Shown in pieces: positions 1-5,226 of a DNA stretch of 5,226 bases. Origin of the DNA: Candidatus Sulfotelmatobacter sp. GTDB taxonomy: Bacteria > Acidobacteriota > Terriglobia > Terriglobales > SbA1. Below the pieces are notes generated by a model. The model ran no database searches. It saw only the letters and a list, made by a program, of their open reading frames with translations, and had not been told where the DNA came from. Positions within the stretch are counted from its first letter, which is position 1, and each line of letters opens with the position of its first letter. The stretch spans positions 1 to 5,226 of the forward strand of contig JASLEQ010000692.1 of the NCBI GenBank assembly GCA_030151135.1, read 5' to 3'. The position numbers and the translations under genes are program-made.

Positions 1-1
1 G

Positions 2-829
2 ATTTCGCGCGCGATGGCGAAGGATCCGACTGAGCGATATCAGCGAGCGGGTGATTTTGCAGACGACCTTCGAATTCTGCAGCAGAGTTATAAGCCCGGC
101 GGAACCACAACTTCTTTTCAGAGCGCAGTGGCCACCGGTACCGGATCGGCCCTGACGCAGTTTGCAACCGGCACGCGCTCGACCGCGGCCAAAGATGTTG
201 CGGCGGCCGGTCAGGCCATGCAAGGCTGGTTTTCCAGCGTACGCAGCAAGGATCTGATACTGGGTGCCTTAGCGGTGATTCTTTTAGTCATCGTCGCCGG
301 CCAGTCGAAACTGTTTGTTTCCGCTCCTAAACTTGAAGCCAGTGGCGCGGGCCCGGTTCCCACCAGCCCAATAGCGACCGACGCTCTTCCGGCTGGCCAT
401 CCCGTACAAACGGAAACTCCGGAACCATCCGCAAATACCGGTTCGAAACGAAAAAAGACATCCGCTAAGGTAGCCCCGGCTTCAACCAAACAGGTTGTTG
501 TTCCTTCATCAACCCTCGATCTCGCGGTGCAGCATCAGTTTAAGGACGCGACCCTGTACCTTTGGGTCGATGACAAACTCATGTTGACGCTTCCTCTGCA
601 TGGTTCAGCACAAAAAAAACTCGTTGTGTTTAACGGGGTACGCGGCGTGGAATCACAAACGTTGAAGGTTCCTGCAGGAAGAAGAACGCTTCGTTTTCGC
701 GCTCTCTCTACCGATCAAACGACCGATCTTTCCAAAAGCCTTTCAGCAGAATTTGTGGGTGGAGATACGAAGACTTTGCAAGTCTCGTTCGAGAAACACA
801 ATTCCGTCATGCGCCTGAACTGGCAGTAA
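2..829 (+). CDS. Ser/Thr protein kinase, C-terminal part (5' end outside window)
   Basis: This is the end of a membrane-anchored bacterial (Hanks-type) Ser/Thr kinase; the reading frame is open to the left edge, so the ATG at 14 is internal. The first residues, ISRAMAKDPTERYQRAGDFA, match the last helix of the kinase domain, including the conserved DPxxR motif. Numbering from the ATG at 14, a cytoplasmic juxtamembrane linker rich in Ala, Thr and Gly spans about 25-78. One transmembrane helix lies at about 81-99 (LILGALAVILLVIVAG). A Pro/Thr/Ser-rich extracytoplasmic linker (about 104-165) leads to a beta-rich domain (about 167-271) with alternating hydrophobic strands such as DATLYLWVDDKLMLTL and RRTLRFRAL. 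The catalytic core is not in the window, so activity cannot be checked. The kinase identity follows from the terminal helix plus the architecture common in Acidobacteriota kinases. The tail could sense an envelope signal, but its ligand is unknown. It converges on the next gene with a 3 bp gap. Confidence 0.85.
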   Translation: MSRAMAKDPTERYQRAGDFADDLRILQQSYKPGGTTTSFQSAVATGTGSALTQFATGTRSTAAKDVAAAGQAMQGWFSSVRSKDLILGALAVILLVIVAGQSKLFVSAPKLEASGAGPVPTSPIATDALPAGHPVQTETPEPSANTGSKRKKTSAKVAPASTKQVVVPSSTLDLAVQHQFKDATLYLWVDDKLMLTLPLHGSAQKKLVVFNGVRGVESQTLKVPAGRRTLRFRALSTDQTTDLSKSLSAEFVGGDTKTLQVSFEKHNSVMRLNWQ

Positions 830-838
830 CCGCTACTG
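824..838. other. Short inverted repeat across two convergent stop codons
   Basis: CAGTA (824-828) and TACTG (834-838) are perfect inverted repeats around the 5-base loop ACCGC. The arms hold the final Gln codon and stop of the kinase (CAG TAA) and of the convergent DUF3592 gene (CAG TAG on the other strand). A second weak pair, ACTGG 835-839 with CCAGT 851-855, partly overlaps it. There is no T-tract, and a 5 bp stem is weak, so a bidirectional terminator is only a possibility. The symmetry may simply arise because both genes end in Gln-stop. Confidence 0.25.
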
Positions 839-1225
839 GCGCAAGCCCATCCAGTTCTCAGAAACAACCAGCGAATTTCCCGGATTCTGGGGATCGTATT
901 TCACCGAGGTGTGAAGGCCGAGGCGGCACGAGTGCAGGTTGATCCAGTGCCGGAGGTAGGTAACGTCCTGCGAGCATTCGTAGGAGACGCCCGCAACGTC
1001 ATATTGATAAATCAGCATGATTGCGCCCTGCTGATCTTTCGGTGCGCTCAACTCCTGCACATCAATGACAGTTCCGTCCGTAATGCGCCCGGTGCTTTCC
1101 AGCCAGGCGCGGCGTTCATGCTCGATCTCTGCCGGCGTTCTTGGCTTGCGGCGGAGCAATACATACACGCCAAGCAGGGCAACACTCCCGGTTGCCACCA
1201 GCCCATACATCCGAAGCGAGTCCAT
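833..1225 (-). CDS. DUF3592-family membrane-anchored protein
   Basis: A 130-residue protein with one N-terminal hydrophobic helix (about 5-24, YGLVATGSVALLGVYVLL) followed by Arg/Lys residues. This suggests an anchor with the rest of the chain probably in the cytoplasm by the positive-inside rule. The soluble part has the DUF3592 pattern: a GxVIDV strand at 51-56, LIYQYDVAGVSYEC at 71-84, and the signature VKYDPQNPGNSLV at 108-120, ending in WMGLR. Members of this family are small membrane proteins of unknown function, so no reaction is proposed. The ATG at 1225 is the only conventional start before an in-frame stop at 1270-1268. No Shine-Dalgarno sequence precedes it. It lies 147 bp downstream of the exported-protein gene on the same strand, so co-transcription is possible but not shown. 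Confidence 0.8.
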   Translation of the reverse strand: MDSLRMYGLVATGSVALLGVYVLLRRKPRTPAEIEHERRAWLESTGRITDGTVIDVQELSAPKDQQGAIMLIYQYDVAGVSYECSQDVTYLRHWINLHSCRLGLHTSVKYDPQNPGNSLVVSENWMGLRQ

Positions 1226-1372
1226 ACGAAAAGGTAGGTCGAAGTCTGCGCAGGGCCGCTGACTTCTTTATTCAGCATATGCGTAATTGTGAGGGTGTGG
1301 AAGTGGTTCTGAGGTTACTGAGGTGCTAAGGGCTGTGAAAAACTTATGAGCGTCGCCGCGCAGTTCTCGAAC

Positions 1373-1786
1373 TTACTTGGTCTGGCTGCACACACTATTC
1401 GTTACCAGATCCGCGAAGCCACCTTCCGCGGTCTTGCCAAACTCATCATCATGCGTCGCCTTCTTGCTGACCACATCCCGGCCACTGCGGTCCCGGGTGT
1501 AGAACCAGATAGAAGTCGGCGCGGCCGTAGCGGTGCTGCAGTTGAAGCGCACCCGCGCCCGCATCTCGATAAACGGGCCGCCCTGCGGCAACTTCGCCTG
1601 CTGTTTGTATTCCACTCGCACCAGCGCGCTGCGTTGATTGTTCTTCAGCACACGGATCGAGCTCACGGAAACCCGGTCGCCAGCTCCGGTCTGGCCGATG
1701 ATGCGCCACTCTCCCGCCGCAAGAAGCAAACTCGCCGCCAAGACTGGCGCAAGCACGATGGCAATGATAAGGAGAGGTTTTTTCAC
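1373..1786 (-). CDS. Small exported protein, surface-adhesin E-like (tentative)
   Basis: A 137-residue protein starting with a classic export signal: MKK followed by a hydrophobic stretch to about residue 24 (PLLIIAIVLAPVLAASLLLAA), then GEW. The frame stays open upstream to an ATG at 1897. However, those 37 extra residues are polar and unlike a protein N-terminus, and they would put the signal sequence inside the chain. I therefore chose the GTG at 1786-1784, which has GGAAAG six bases upstream. The mature part begins with W27, has alternating beta-like segments (RVSVSSIRVL, SALVRVEYKQ, IEMRARVRFNC, TSIWFYTRD) and two cysteines, C83 and C133, suited to a periplasmic disulfide. This order (Trp start, VR strand, mid Cys, Tyr-rich strand, C-terminal Cys) resembles surface-adhesin E/protein E-like domains. 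That match is from pattern memory only; adhesion is not implied. The last codon pair before the TAA is Thr-Lys. Confidence 0.7.
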   Translation of the reverse strand: MKKPLLIIAIVLAPVLAASLLLAAGEWRIIGQTGAGDRVSVSSIRVLKNNQRSALVRVEYKQQAKLPQGGPFIEMRARVRFNCSTATAAPTSIWFYTRDRSGRDVVSKKATHDDEFGKTAEGGFADLVTNSVCSQTK

Positions 1787-1897
1787 CGCCTGCTTTCCAT
1801 TATGAGTTTGCAGGCCACTACTTTGCGGGATAGGACGCGTTCTGTCAATGTCTCTTCGGCTCCCTTTAAACGACCGTGATATCGTGTAAGCCTCCAT
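1787..1897. promoter_or_regulatory. Divergent intergenic region, likely promoters for ogt and the exported-protein gene
   Basis: This 111 bp stretch lies between two divergently transcribed genes once the GTG start at 1786 is accepted, so both promoters should lie here. On the minus strand a perfect -35-like TTGACA occurs at 1848-1843, but the sequence 17-18 bases downstream (AAAGTA at 1824-1819) is a poor -10. A better -10-like CATAAT at 1804-1799 is too far from it and too close to the start codon. On the plus strand TATCGT at 1880-1885 is a weak -10 candidate without a convincing -35. The location is inferred from gene layout; the exact promoter elements are not resolved. Confidence 0.35.
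1793..1798 (-). promoter_or_regulatory. Ribosome binding site supporting GTG start at 1786
   Basis: Read on the minus strand, GGAAAG ends six bases before the GTG at 1786-1784. It is only a partial match to the Shine-Dalgarno consensus. It supports the internal GTG, whose product begins directly with a signal sequence, over the far-upstream ATG at 1897. Confidence 0.4.
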
Positions 1898-2434
1898 ATG
1901 GAAGCTCTTCGGTCGACAACCTTTGATTCGCCAGTCGGCCCGCTATTCCTGGCGGCGTCAGATCAGGGCTTGGTCGCACTTGAGTTCGACGCGAGACTTC
2001 CCGGCCAGCAGACAATTCGCCCCAATCCGCGCGACTTACGCGCAGAGGATAAAGACTTCGGATTTGTTGATTCTCCCGGGGCGCTTTCGCCTTTTATTGG
2101 GCAGCTTGAAGAGTATTTCGCAGGTCACCGGCGCGACTTCAGTTTCCCCCTCGATCTGCGCGGCACACGATTCCAGGTTGCCTGCTGGCAGGCGCTGCTC
2201 AAAATTCCATATGGCGAGACCCGCACTTACGCCGACATCGCGCGAGCCGTCGGACGTCCGCAGGGATTCCGCGCCGTTGGCATGGCAAATAATCGGAACC
2301 CGATCGCCATCGTCGTTCCATGTCACCGCGTGATCGCATCTGACGGAACGCTCTGCGGTTACGGTGGAGGACTTGAAATCAAACGACAGCTGTTAGAACT
2401 CGAAGGCGCGCTCACCAAACGCCTGGCAGCCTGA
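1898..2434 (+). CDS. ogt: Methylated-DNA--protein-cysteine S-methyltransferase (Ogt type)
   Basis: This is a suicide DNA-repair protein. It transfers the alkyl group from O6-alkylguanine (and to a degree O4-alkylthymine) to its own cysteine. At 178 residues it matches the stand-alone Ogt length and lacks the extra Ada regulatory domain. An N-terminal ribonuclease-like domain spans about 5-85 and the DNA-binding/catalytic domain about 92-172. The active site is PCHRV with acceptor C142 and neighbouring H143. Spacing to other key residues matches human MGMT: Y111 (YADIARAVG), arginine finger R125 (RAVGMA), N134 (NNRNP) and E169 near the end. The GYGGGL loop is at 154-159. In the recognition helix the segment before the Arg is QGF, where many homologues have small residues (AA). 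An in-frame stop at 1877-1879 makes the ATG at 1898 the only usual start, although no Shine-Dalgarno is visible. No Ada-type operator was recognised. Confidence 0.96.
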   Translation: MEALRSTTFDSPVGPLFLAASDQGLVALEFDARLPGQQTIRPNPRDLRAEDKDFGFVDSPGALSPFIGQLEEYFAGHRRDFSFPLDLRGTRFQVACWQALLKIPYGETRTYADIARAVGRPQGFRAVGMANNRNPIAIVVPCHRVIASDGTLCGYGGGLEIKRQLLELEGALTKRLAA

Positions 2435-2467
2435 GGATTCGCAGGCTTTGAACCGCCGATTTGTGGT

Positions 2468-2494
2468 GCAGATTTTAGATTGCAGATGAAAATC
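2468..2494. repeat. Short AT-rich direct/inverted repeat in the ogt-permease gap
   Basis: In the 118 bp gap between ogt and the permease, GCAGAT occurs at 2468-2473 and again at 2482-2487, separated by TTTAGATT. GATTTT (2471-2476) and AAAATC (2489-2494) form a 6 bp inverted repeat with a 12-base loop. It is markedly richer in AT than the flanking genes. It might be a weak hairpin or part of the permease promoter region. It lacks the GC-rich stem and T-tract of an intrinsic terminator. No strong -35/-10 pair was found; TTGAAC at 2449-2454 followed 17 bases later by GATTTT is a poor candidate. Confidence 0.3.
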
Positions 2495-2552
2495 GCTTGC
2501 CGTCCGGAAACTCTGAAGTCTGAAAGCAACCGTCTGTGCCTTTAGCTCGCCC

Positions 2553-3890
2553 TTGAACCCTCCATCCAAAGTCTCCACGCTTCGCAAGGCGGGGCTCTTC
2601 TACCTCGTCTTTGTGATGTTCTCTTACACGACCGGCGGCCCTTTCGGTCTGGAAGACATGGTCACGACCTCGGGGCCGGGCATCACGCTGCTCTACCTGC
2701 TCATCATTCCTTTCTTCTGGTGTATTCCGGTTTCGCTCGTCTCGGCTGAATTGACGACCGCCATGCCCGTCGAGGGCGGCTTCTATCGCTGGACCCGCGC
2801 CGCCTTCGGAGATTTCTGGGGATTTCTCGCGGGATGGTGGAACTGGTCCGCTTCTTTTCTCTTAGGCGGCATCTACGCCGTCTTATTCGCAGACTATTTC
2901 TTCTATTACCTGCCGCATATGAACTGGTGGCAGCATTACATGCTGTCGCTGGCATTAATTGCCCTGCTCACCTGGATCAACGTTCGCGGCATCCAGATGG
3001 TCGGACAAGTCGCGACTGCGTTGGAGCTGTTCATCTTCGTGCCTGTTCTGACGATGATCGTGATGGGATTAGCGCACTGGCACCAGAACCCCTTCCATCC
3101 CTGGATGGTGCCCGGTCAATCGACTTACAAGATTTTTGGCGTTGGCCTGGCTTTCGGCCTGTGGCTCTATTCGGGATACGAACAGCTCTCGACCGTCGCG
3201 GAAGAAGTAGAAGAGCCGCAAAAGGCATATCCGCGCGCCCTGGCAATGGTAGTTCCGCTTTCCATCGCCGCGTACTTTCTTCCGGCATTCGCGGGACTTG
3301 CCTCTGCCGGCCACTGGGAAAAATGGCATGCCGGATTTTTTTCGGACGCGGCGAGCCTCATCGGCGGAGGATGGCTAGGTTCCTGGATGGCGGTAGCGGC
3401 CATGATCGGCAACGTGGCCCTGCTGAATAGCACAATTCTTACGACAACTCGCATGCCTTTTGCCATGGCCGAAGATGGATACCTGCCGGCCGTCTTAACC
3501 CGCAAGCATCCGCGGTATGCAACCCCCTGGCTCGCCATTGTGGTCTCGGCGGCAATCTATGCATTACTCGCATGGCAGAGCCTGGCACGACTGATCTCGG
3601 TTTATGTCTGGCTGCGCTCTGCCACGACTGTGCTGACAGTTCTTTCGGGATGGAAGCTGCGCAAGGCACGGCCGGATCTGCCCAGATCATTCTTGATCCC
3701 GGCCGGCCGGGCCGGCATCTTCTACGTGGTGGCTGCTCCAATTATTATGGCGATCATCGCACTGCTGGGAGGGGATCGCTTCGCCACTGTGGGTGGCCTG
3801 ATCGCAATCCTGGCCGGGCCCGCCGTATATCTTGCGCTCAAGAAAAGTAGAGTGAATGTCAGCGTGCGGAGCGATTCGGCAACCCTCTAG
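2553..3890 (+). CDS. APC-superfamily permease, polyamine/amino-acid transporter (PUT/LAT-like)
   Basis: A 445-residue inner-membrane secondary transporter with about 12 hydrophobic segments, roughly at 14-33, 44-66, 88-118, 127-146, 151-172, 194-212, 230-250, 272-296, 325-340, 345-365, 387-405 and 409-429. Helix 1 has the unwound substrate-binding signature TTGGPFGLED (26-35). Helix 6 is followed by SGYEQLSTVAEEVEEPQKAY (207-226), and MAEDGYLP with RYATPW sits at about 305-326. The GGPFGxED, LSTxAxEVExPxK and MAExGxLP motifs recall plant and protozoan polyamine uptake transporters (PUT/LAT branch) more than classical amino-acid permeases; this is from memory of the family. Transport is presumably cation-coupled. 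Substrate is uncertain: polyamine or amino acid. The only conventional start after the in-frame stop at 2514-2516 is TTG at 2553, which places about 13 polar residues before helix 1. No Shine-Dalgarno precedes it. It overlaps the convergent oxidoreductase by 4 bp. Confidence 0.9.
   Translation: MNPPSKVSTLRKAGLFYLVFVMFSYTTGGPFGLEDMVTTSGPGITLLYLLIIPFFWCIPVSLVSAELTTAMPVEGGFYRWTRAAFGDFWGFLAGWWNWSASFLLGGIYAVLFADYFFYYLPHMNWWQHYMLSLALIALLTWINVRGIQMVGQVATALELFIFVPVLTMIVMGLAHWHQNPFHPWMVPGQSTYKIFGVGLAFGLWLYSGYEQLSTVAEEVEEPQKAYPRALAMVVPLSIAAYFLPAFAGLASAGHWEKWHAGFFSDAASLIGGGWLGSWMAVAAMIGNVALLNSTILTTTRMPFAMAEDGYLPAVLTRKHPRYATPWLAIVVSAAIYALLAWQSLARLISVYVWLRSATTVLTVLSGWKLRKARPDLPRSFLIPAGRAGIFYVVAAPIIMAIIALLGGDRFATVGGLIAILAGPAVYLALKKSRVNVSVRSDSATL
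3887..3890. other. Convergent stop-codon overlap (CTAG)
   Basis: The palindrome CTAG supplies the TAG stop of the permease (3888-3890) and, on the other strand, the TAG stop of the oxidoreductase (3889-3887). The genes therefore overlap tail to tail by 4 bp. No hairpin with a T-tract is visible around it, so termination must occur inside the opposing coding sequence or be factor-dependent, and the mRNAs are likely to overlap antisense. Confidence 0.9.
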
Positions 3891-5200
3891 CTCACCCAGT
3901 CCAACACTTTGTACCAGGCGCCAGCAAGTGGCAAGAACCATGGCTTGCCGTTGTAGGCATTCAGCGGCGCGCCAGGAAATGGAATCTCTGTGAAAGGGTT
4001 GTCGGGCTTATCTCCCGCCATGAGTTCGGCGATCTTCTGGCCCTGGTATGTGGCCATCGCGACACCGTGTCCGGCATAACCGACAGCGTAATACATACCG
4101 TCGGCCTGCCCGGCGTGCGGCATGATGTCAAACGTGAAGTCCAGCGTGCCTCCCCAAACATATTCCAGGCGCGCATCTCTCAGTTGCGGATAGACGCCAA
4201 TCATTCCGCGGCGCAGCAAGCTGGCGCTCTGACGGATTGTTTGGTCATTTTCCGGGAAAAATGCCGCGCGTCCTCCAAATAACATTCGTCCATCCGGTGT
4301 GAGGCGGTAATAGAACAGGTAATGCTTGGAGTCATAGATCATCCGATTACGCGGGCTCAGCTCGTGCGCTAACCCTTTCGGCAGCACCTCCGTCGTGATG
4401 ATGAACGACCCGATCGGGATGATCTTCTTCCGCAGGACTGGAGTCGCCTCGCCCGTATACCCGCTCGTGCCCACAAAAACTTCATGGGCCCACAGCACTC
4501 CGCGGGAACTTGTGATCTTCCAGCCGATTTCCCCCTGGCGCGACTCCCGTTCGATGGAACTGACGCGGGCGTGCTCGAAAATTTGCGCTCCCGCTTGGAC
4601 AGCCGCGCTTGCCAGTCCCGCCACGTATCGGGCCGGGTTACAACCAGCGCTGACCTCGTCCACCATTCCGCCGAAATAAATGGTTGATCCGATCTCTTCA
4701 TTCAATTCGTGACGAGGTACAACCTGCAGCTTGTGGTTGAACTCCACTTCGATGAGTTCCGCTTGCCGTGTATATCCGTCGAAATGCGCCTTCTTGCACG
4801 CGACCTCCAGGTGTCCGCACCTTGAGAAATCGCAATCTATCTTTTCTTCGCGCACGATTTGTTCGACGCAGTCGATGGATGCCAGGGAAGCCGCATACAT
4901 TCTCCGGGTCAATTCGCGGCCATATTTCGAGATCAGCTGGGTTACTCCAAGCTTCATGCCAGTGAGAACCATGCCGCCATTTCGTGAACTCGCACCCCAG
5001 CCGATCGTTTCGGATTCCAGAACCGCAACCCTTGCCCCGCGTTTGGTCAGCGCTCGGGCAGCCGATAAGCCCGTGAACCCAGCGCCAATTACAGCTACAT
5101 CCACGGACTCGGGCAGCGGCACACCCGCATCGCTGGCGGGCACCTGTACCGTGGTCAGCCAAAAGTTCTGCTCCATCATCGATCGCACTTTCACCTTCAC
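3887..5200 (-). CDS. FAD-dependent oxidoreductase, gamma-glutamylputrescine oxidase (PuuB)-like
   Basis: A 437-residue cytoplasmic flavoenzyme of the DAO (D-amino-acid oxidase/glycine oxidase) family. The N-terminal Rossmann motif is VAVIGAGFTGLSAA (GxGxxG at 39-44) with the ribose-binding acid E62 at the end of VAVLE. GASSRNGG (69-76) is the second FAD-contact segment. Near the C-terminus, GYAGHGV (374-380) closes the FAD site. Segments KIDCDFSRCGHLEVA, IITTEVLPKGLA, YYRLTPDGRMLFGG and YPQL before the strand VWGGTLDFT follow E. coli PuuB closely as I recall it. Such enzymes oxidise a C-N bond, giving an aldehyde or imine, with H2O2 formed if oxygen is the acceptor. Gamma-glutamylputrescine is a candidate substrate; other amines or D/N-methyl amino acids remain possible. 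The start is ambiguous: GTG at 5200, 5194 or 5188, or ATG at 5179/5176. AAAGG or AAGG sits five bases before the 5194 and 5188 GTGs. The adjacent permease supports a role in amine use. Confidence 0.9.
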   Translation of the reverse strand: MKVKVRSMMEQNFWLTTVQVPASDAGVPLPESVDVAVIGAGFTGLSAARALTKRGARVAVLESETIGWGASSRNGGMVLTGMKLGVTQLISKYGRELTRRMYAASLASIDCVEQIVREEKIDCDFSRCGHLEVACKKAHFDGYTRQAELIEVEFNHKLQVVPRHELNEEIGSTIYFGGMVDEVSAGCNPARYVAGLASAAVQAGAQIFEHARVSSIERESRQGEIGWKITSSRGVLWAHEVFVGTSGYTGEATPVLRKKIIPIGSFIITTEVLPKGLAHELSPRNRMIYDSKHYLFYYRLTPDGRMLFGGRAAFFPENDQTIRQSASLLRRGMIGVYPQLRDARLEYVWGGTLDFTFDIMPHAGQADGMYYAVGYAGHGVAMATYQGQKIAELMAGDKPDNPFTEIPFPGAPLNAYNGKPWFLPLAGAWYKVLDWVS

Positions 5201-5226
5201 CTTTCTTTTACGTTCATAACCGGAGG
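5197..5226 (-). CDS. Possible C-terminal end of an upstream gene (edge fragment)
   Basis: On the minus strand, one frame is open from the right edge and reads PPVMNVKER before a TGA at 5199-5197. That TGA overlaps the GTG at 5200 as GTGA, a spacing typical of translationally coupled operon genes. Only nine codons are visible, so this could equally be an untranslated leader. Its identity cannot be judged. Confidence 0.2.
   Translation of the reverse strand, partial: PPVMNVKER

Noticed and set aside
1226..1372. Possible small RNA or terminator in the 147 bp minus-strand intergenic gap
   Set aside because: No stable stem with a T-tract and no convincing promoter pair was found; it probably just holds the leader of the DUF3592 gene.
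1346..1879. Plus-strand open frame of 177 codons opposite the exported-protein gene
   Set aside because: Its translation is Arg/His-rich without domain features, and the minus-strand frame has a signal sequence, paired cysteines and strand-like pattern. It is a shadow of the real gene.
1893..1902. Perfect 10 bp palindrome TCCATATGGA at the ogt start as an operator
   Set aside because: The inner CCATATGG also occurs inside ogt at 2207-2214, where it encodes the conserved Pro-Tyr-Gly, so chance is a sufficient explanation.
2393..2587. Minus-strand 64-codon frame across the ogt-permease gap
   Set aside because: No ribosome site, no homology signal, and it overlaps the ends of two real genes; there is no support for translation.
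2834..3430. Plus-strand 198-codon frame inside the permease
   Set aside because: It is rich in Arg and His and overlaps conserved transmembrane coding sequence in another frame; only the permease frame makes a coherent membrane protein.
3698..3716. GC-rich GGCC/CCGG run in the permease as a hairpin or recombination site
   Set aside because: It encodes an ordinary Pro-Ala-Gly-Arg-Ala-Gly loop between helices and can be explained by codon choice.
4731..5219. Plus-strand open frame of 162 codons opposite the oxidoreductase
   Set aside because: It lies antisense to the well-conserved FAD-binding region of the oxidoreductase and has no recognisable protein features.

Overview
This 5.2 kb window carries six protein genes or gene fragments on both strands. 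No RNA genes, insertion sequences or CRISPR arrays are visible. It looks like a bacterial chromosome of moderate to fairly high GC, with compact gene packing. The best guess at origin is an Acidobacteriota-type soil bacterium. The clues are a Ser/Thr protein kinase with a membrane anchor and an extracytoplasmic beta-rich tail, a DUF3592 protein, and a permease/FAD-oxidoreductase pair. This assignment is an inference from gene content, not from a phylogenetic marker.

Left part (1-1897): the C-terminal end of a Ser/Thr kinase on the + strand enters from the left edge. It meets a small DUF3592 membrane protein on the - strand, tail to tail, with 3 bp between the stop codons. Next, also on the - strand, is a small exported two-cysteine protein resembling the surface-adhesin E family. 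Its true start is probably an internal GTG at 1786, not the ATG at 1897, so about 110 bp remain as a divergent promoter region.

Middle (1898-2434): a complete O6-methylguanine-DNA methyltransferase of the Ogt type (active site PCHRV) is transcribed divergently from the adhesin-E-like gene.

Right part (2553-5200): a 12-helix APC-family permease on the + strand converges on an FAD-dependent oxidoreductase on the - strand, and they share a CTAG at their stop codons. The permease carries motifs typical of the PUT/LAT polyamine-transporter branch of the APC superfamily. The oxidoreductase aligns along its length, from memory, with gamma-glutamylputrescine oxidase (PuuB). Together they suggest import and oxidation of a polyamine or related amine, analogous to the PuuP/PuuB pair of E. 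coli. The substrate is inferred, not shown. The oxidoreductase start may overlap (GTGA) the end of another - strand gene just outside the window, so it could be a downstream member of a catabolic operon.

Nothing here looks like a defence island or a mobile element. The most worthwhile leads are the putative amine-uptake/oxidation pair, the kinase's extracytoplasmic domain, and the lack of Shine-Dalgarno sequences at several starts.
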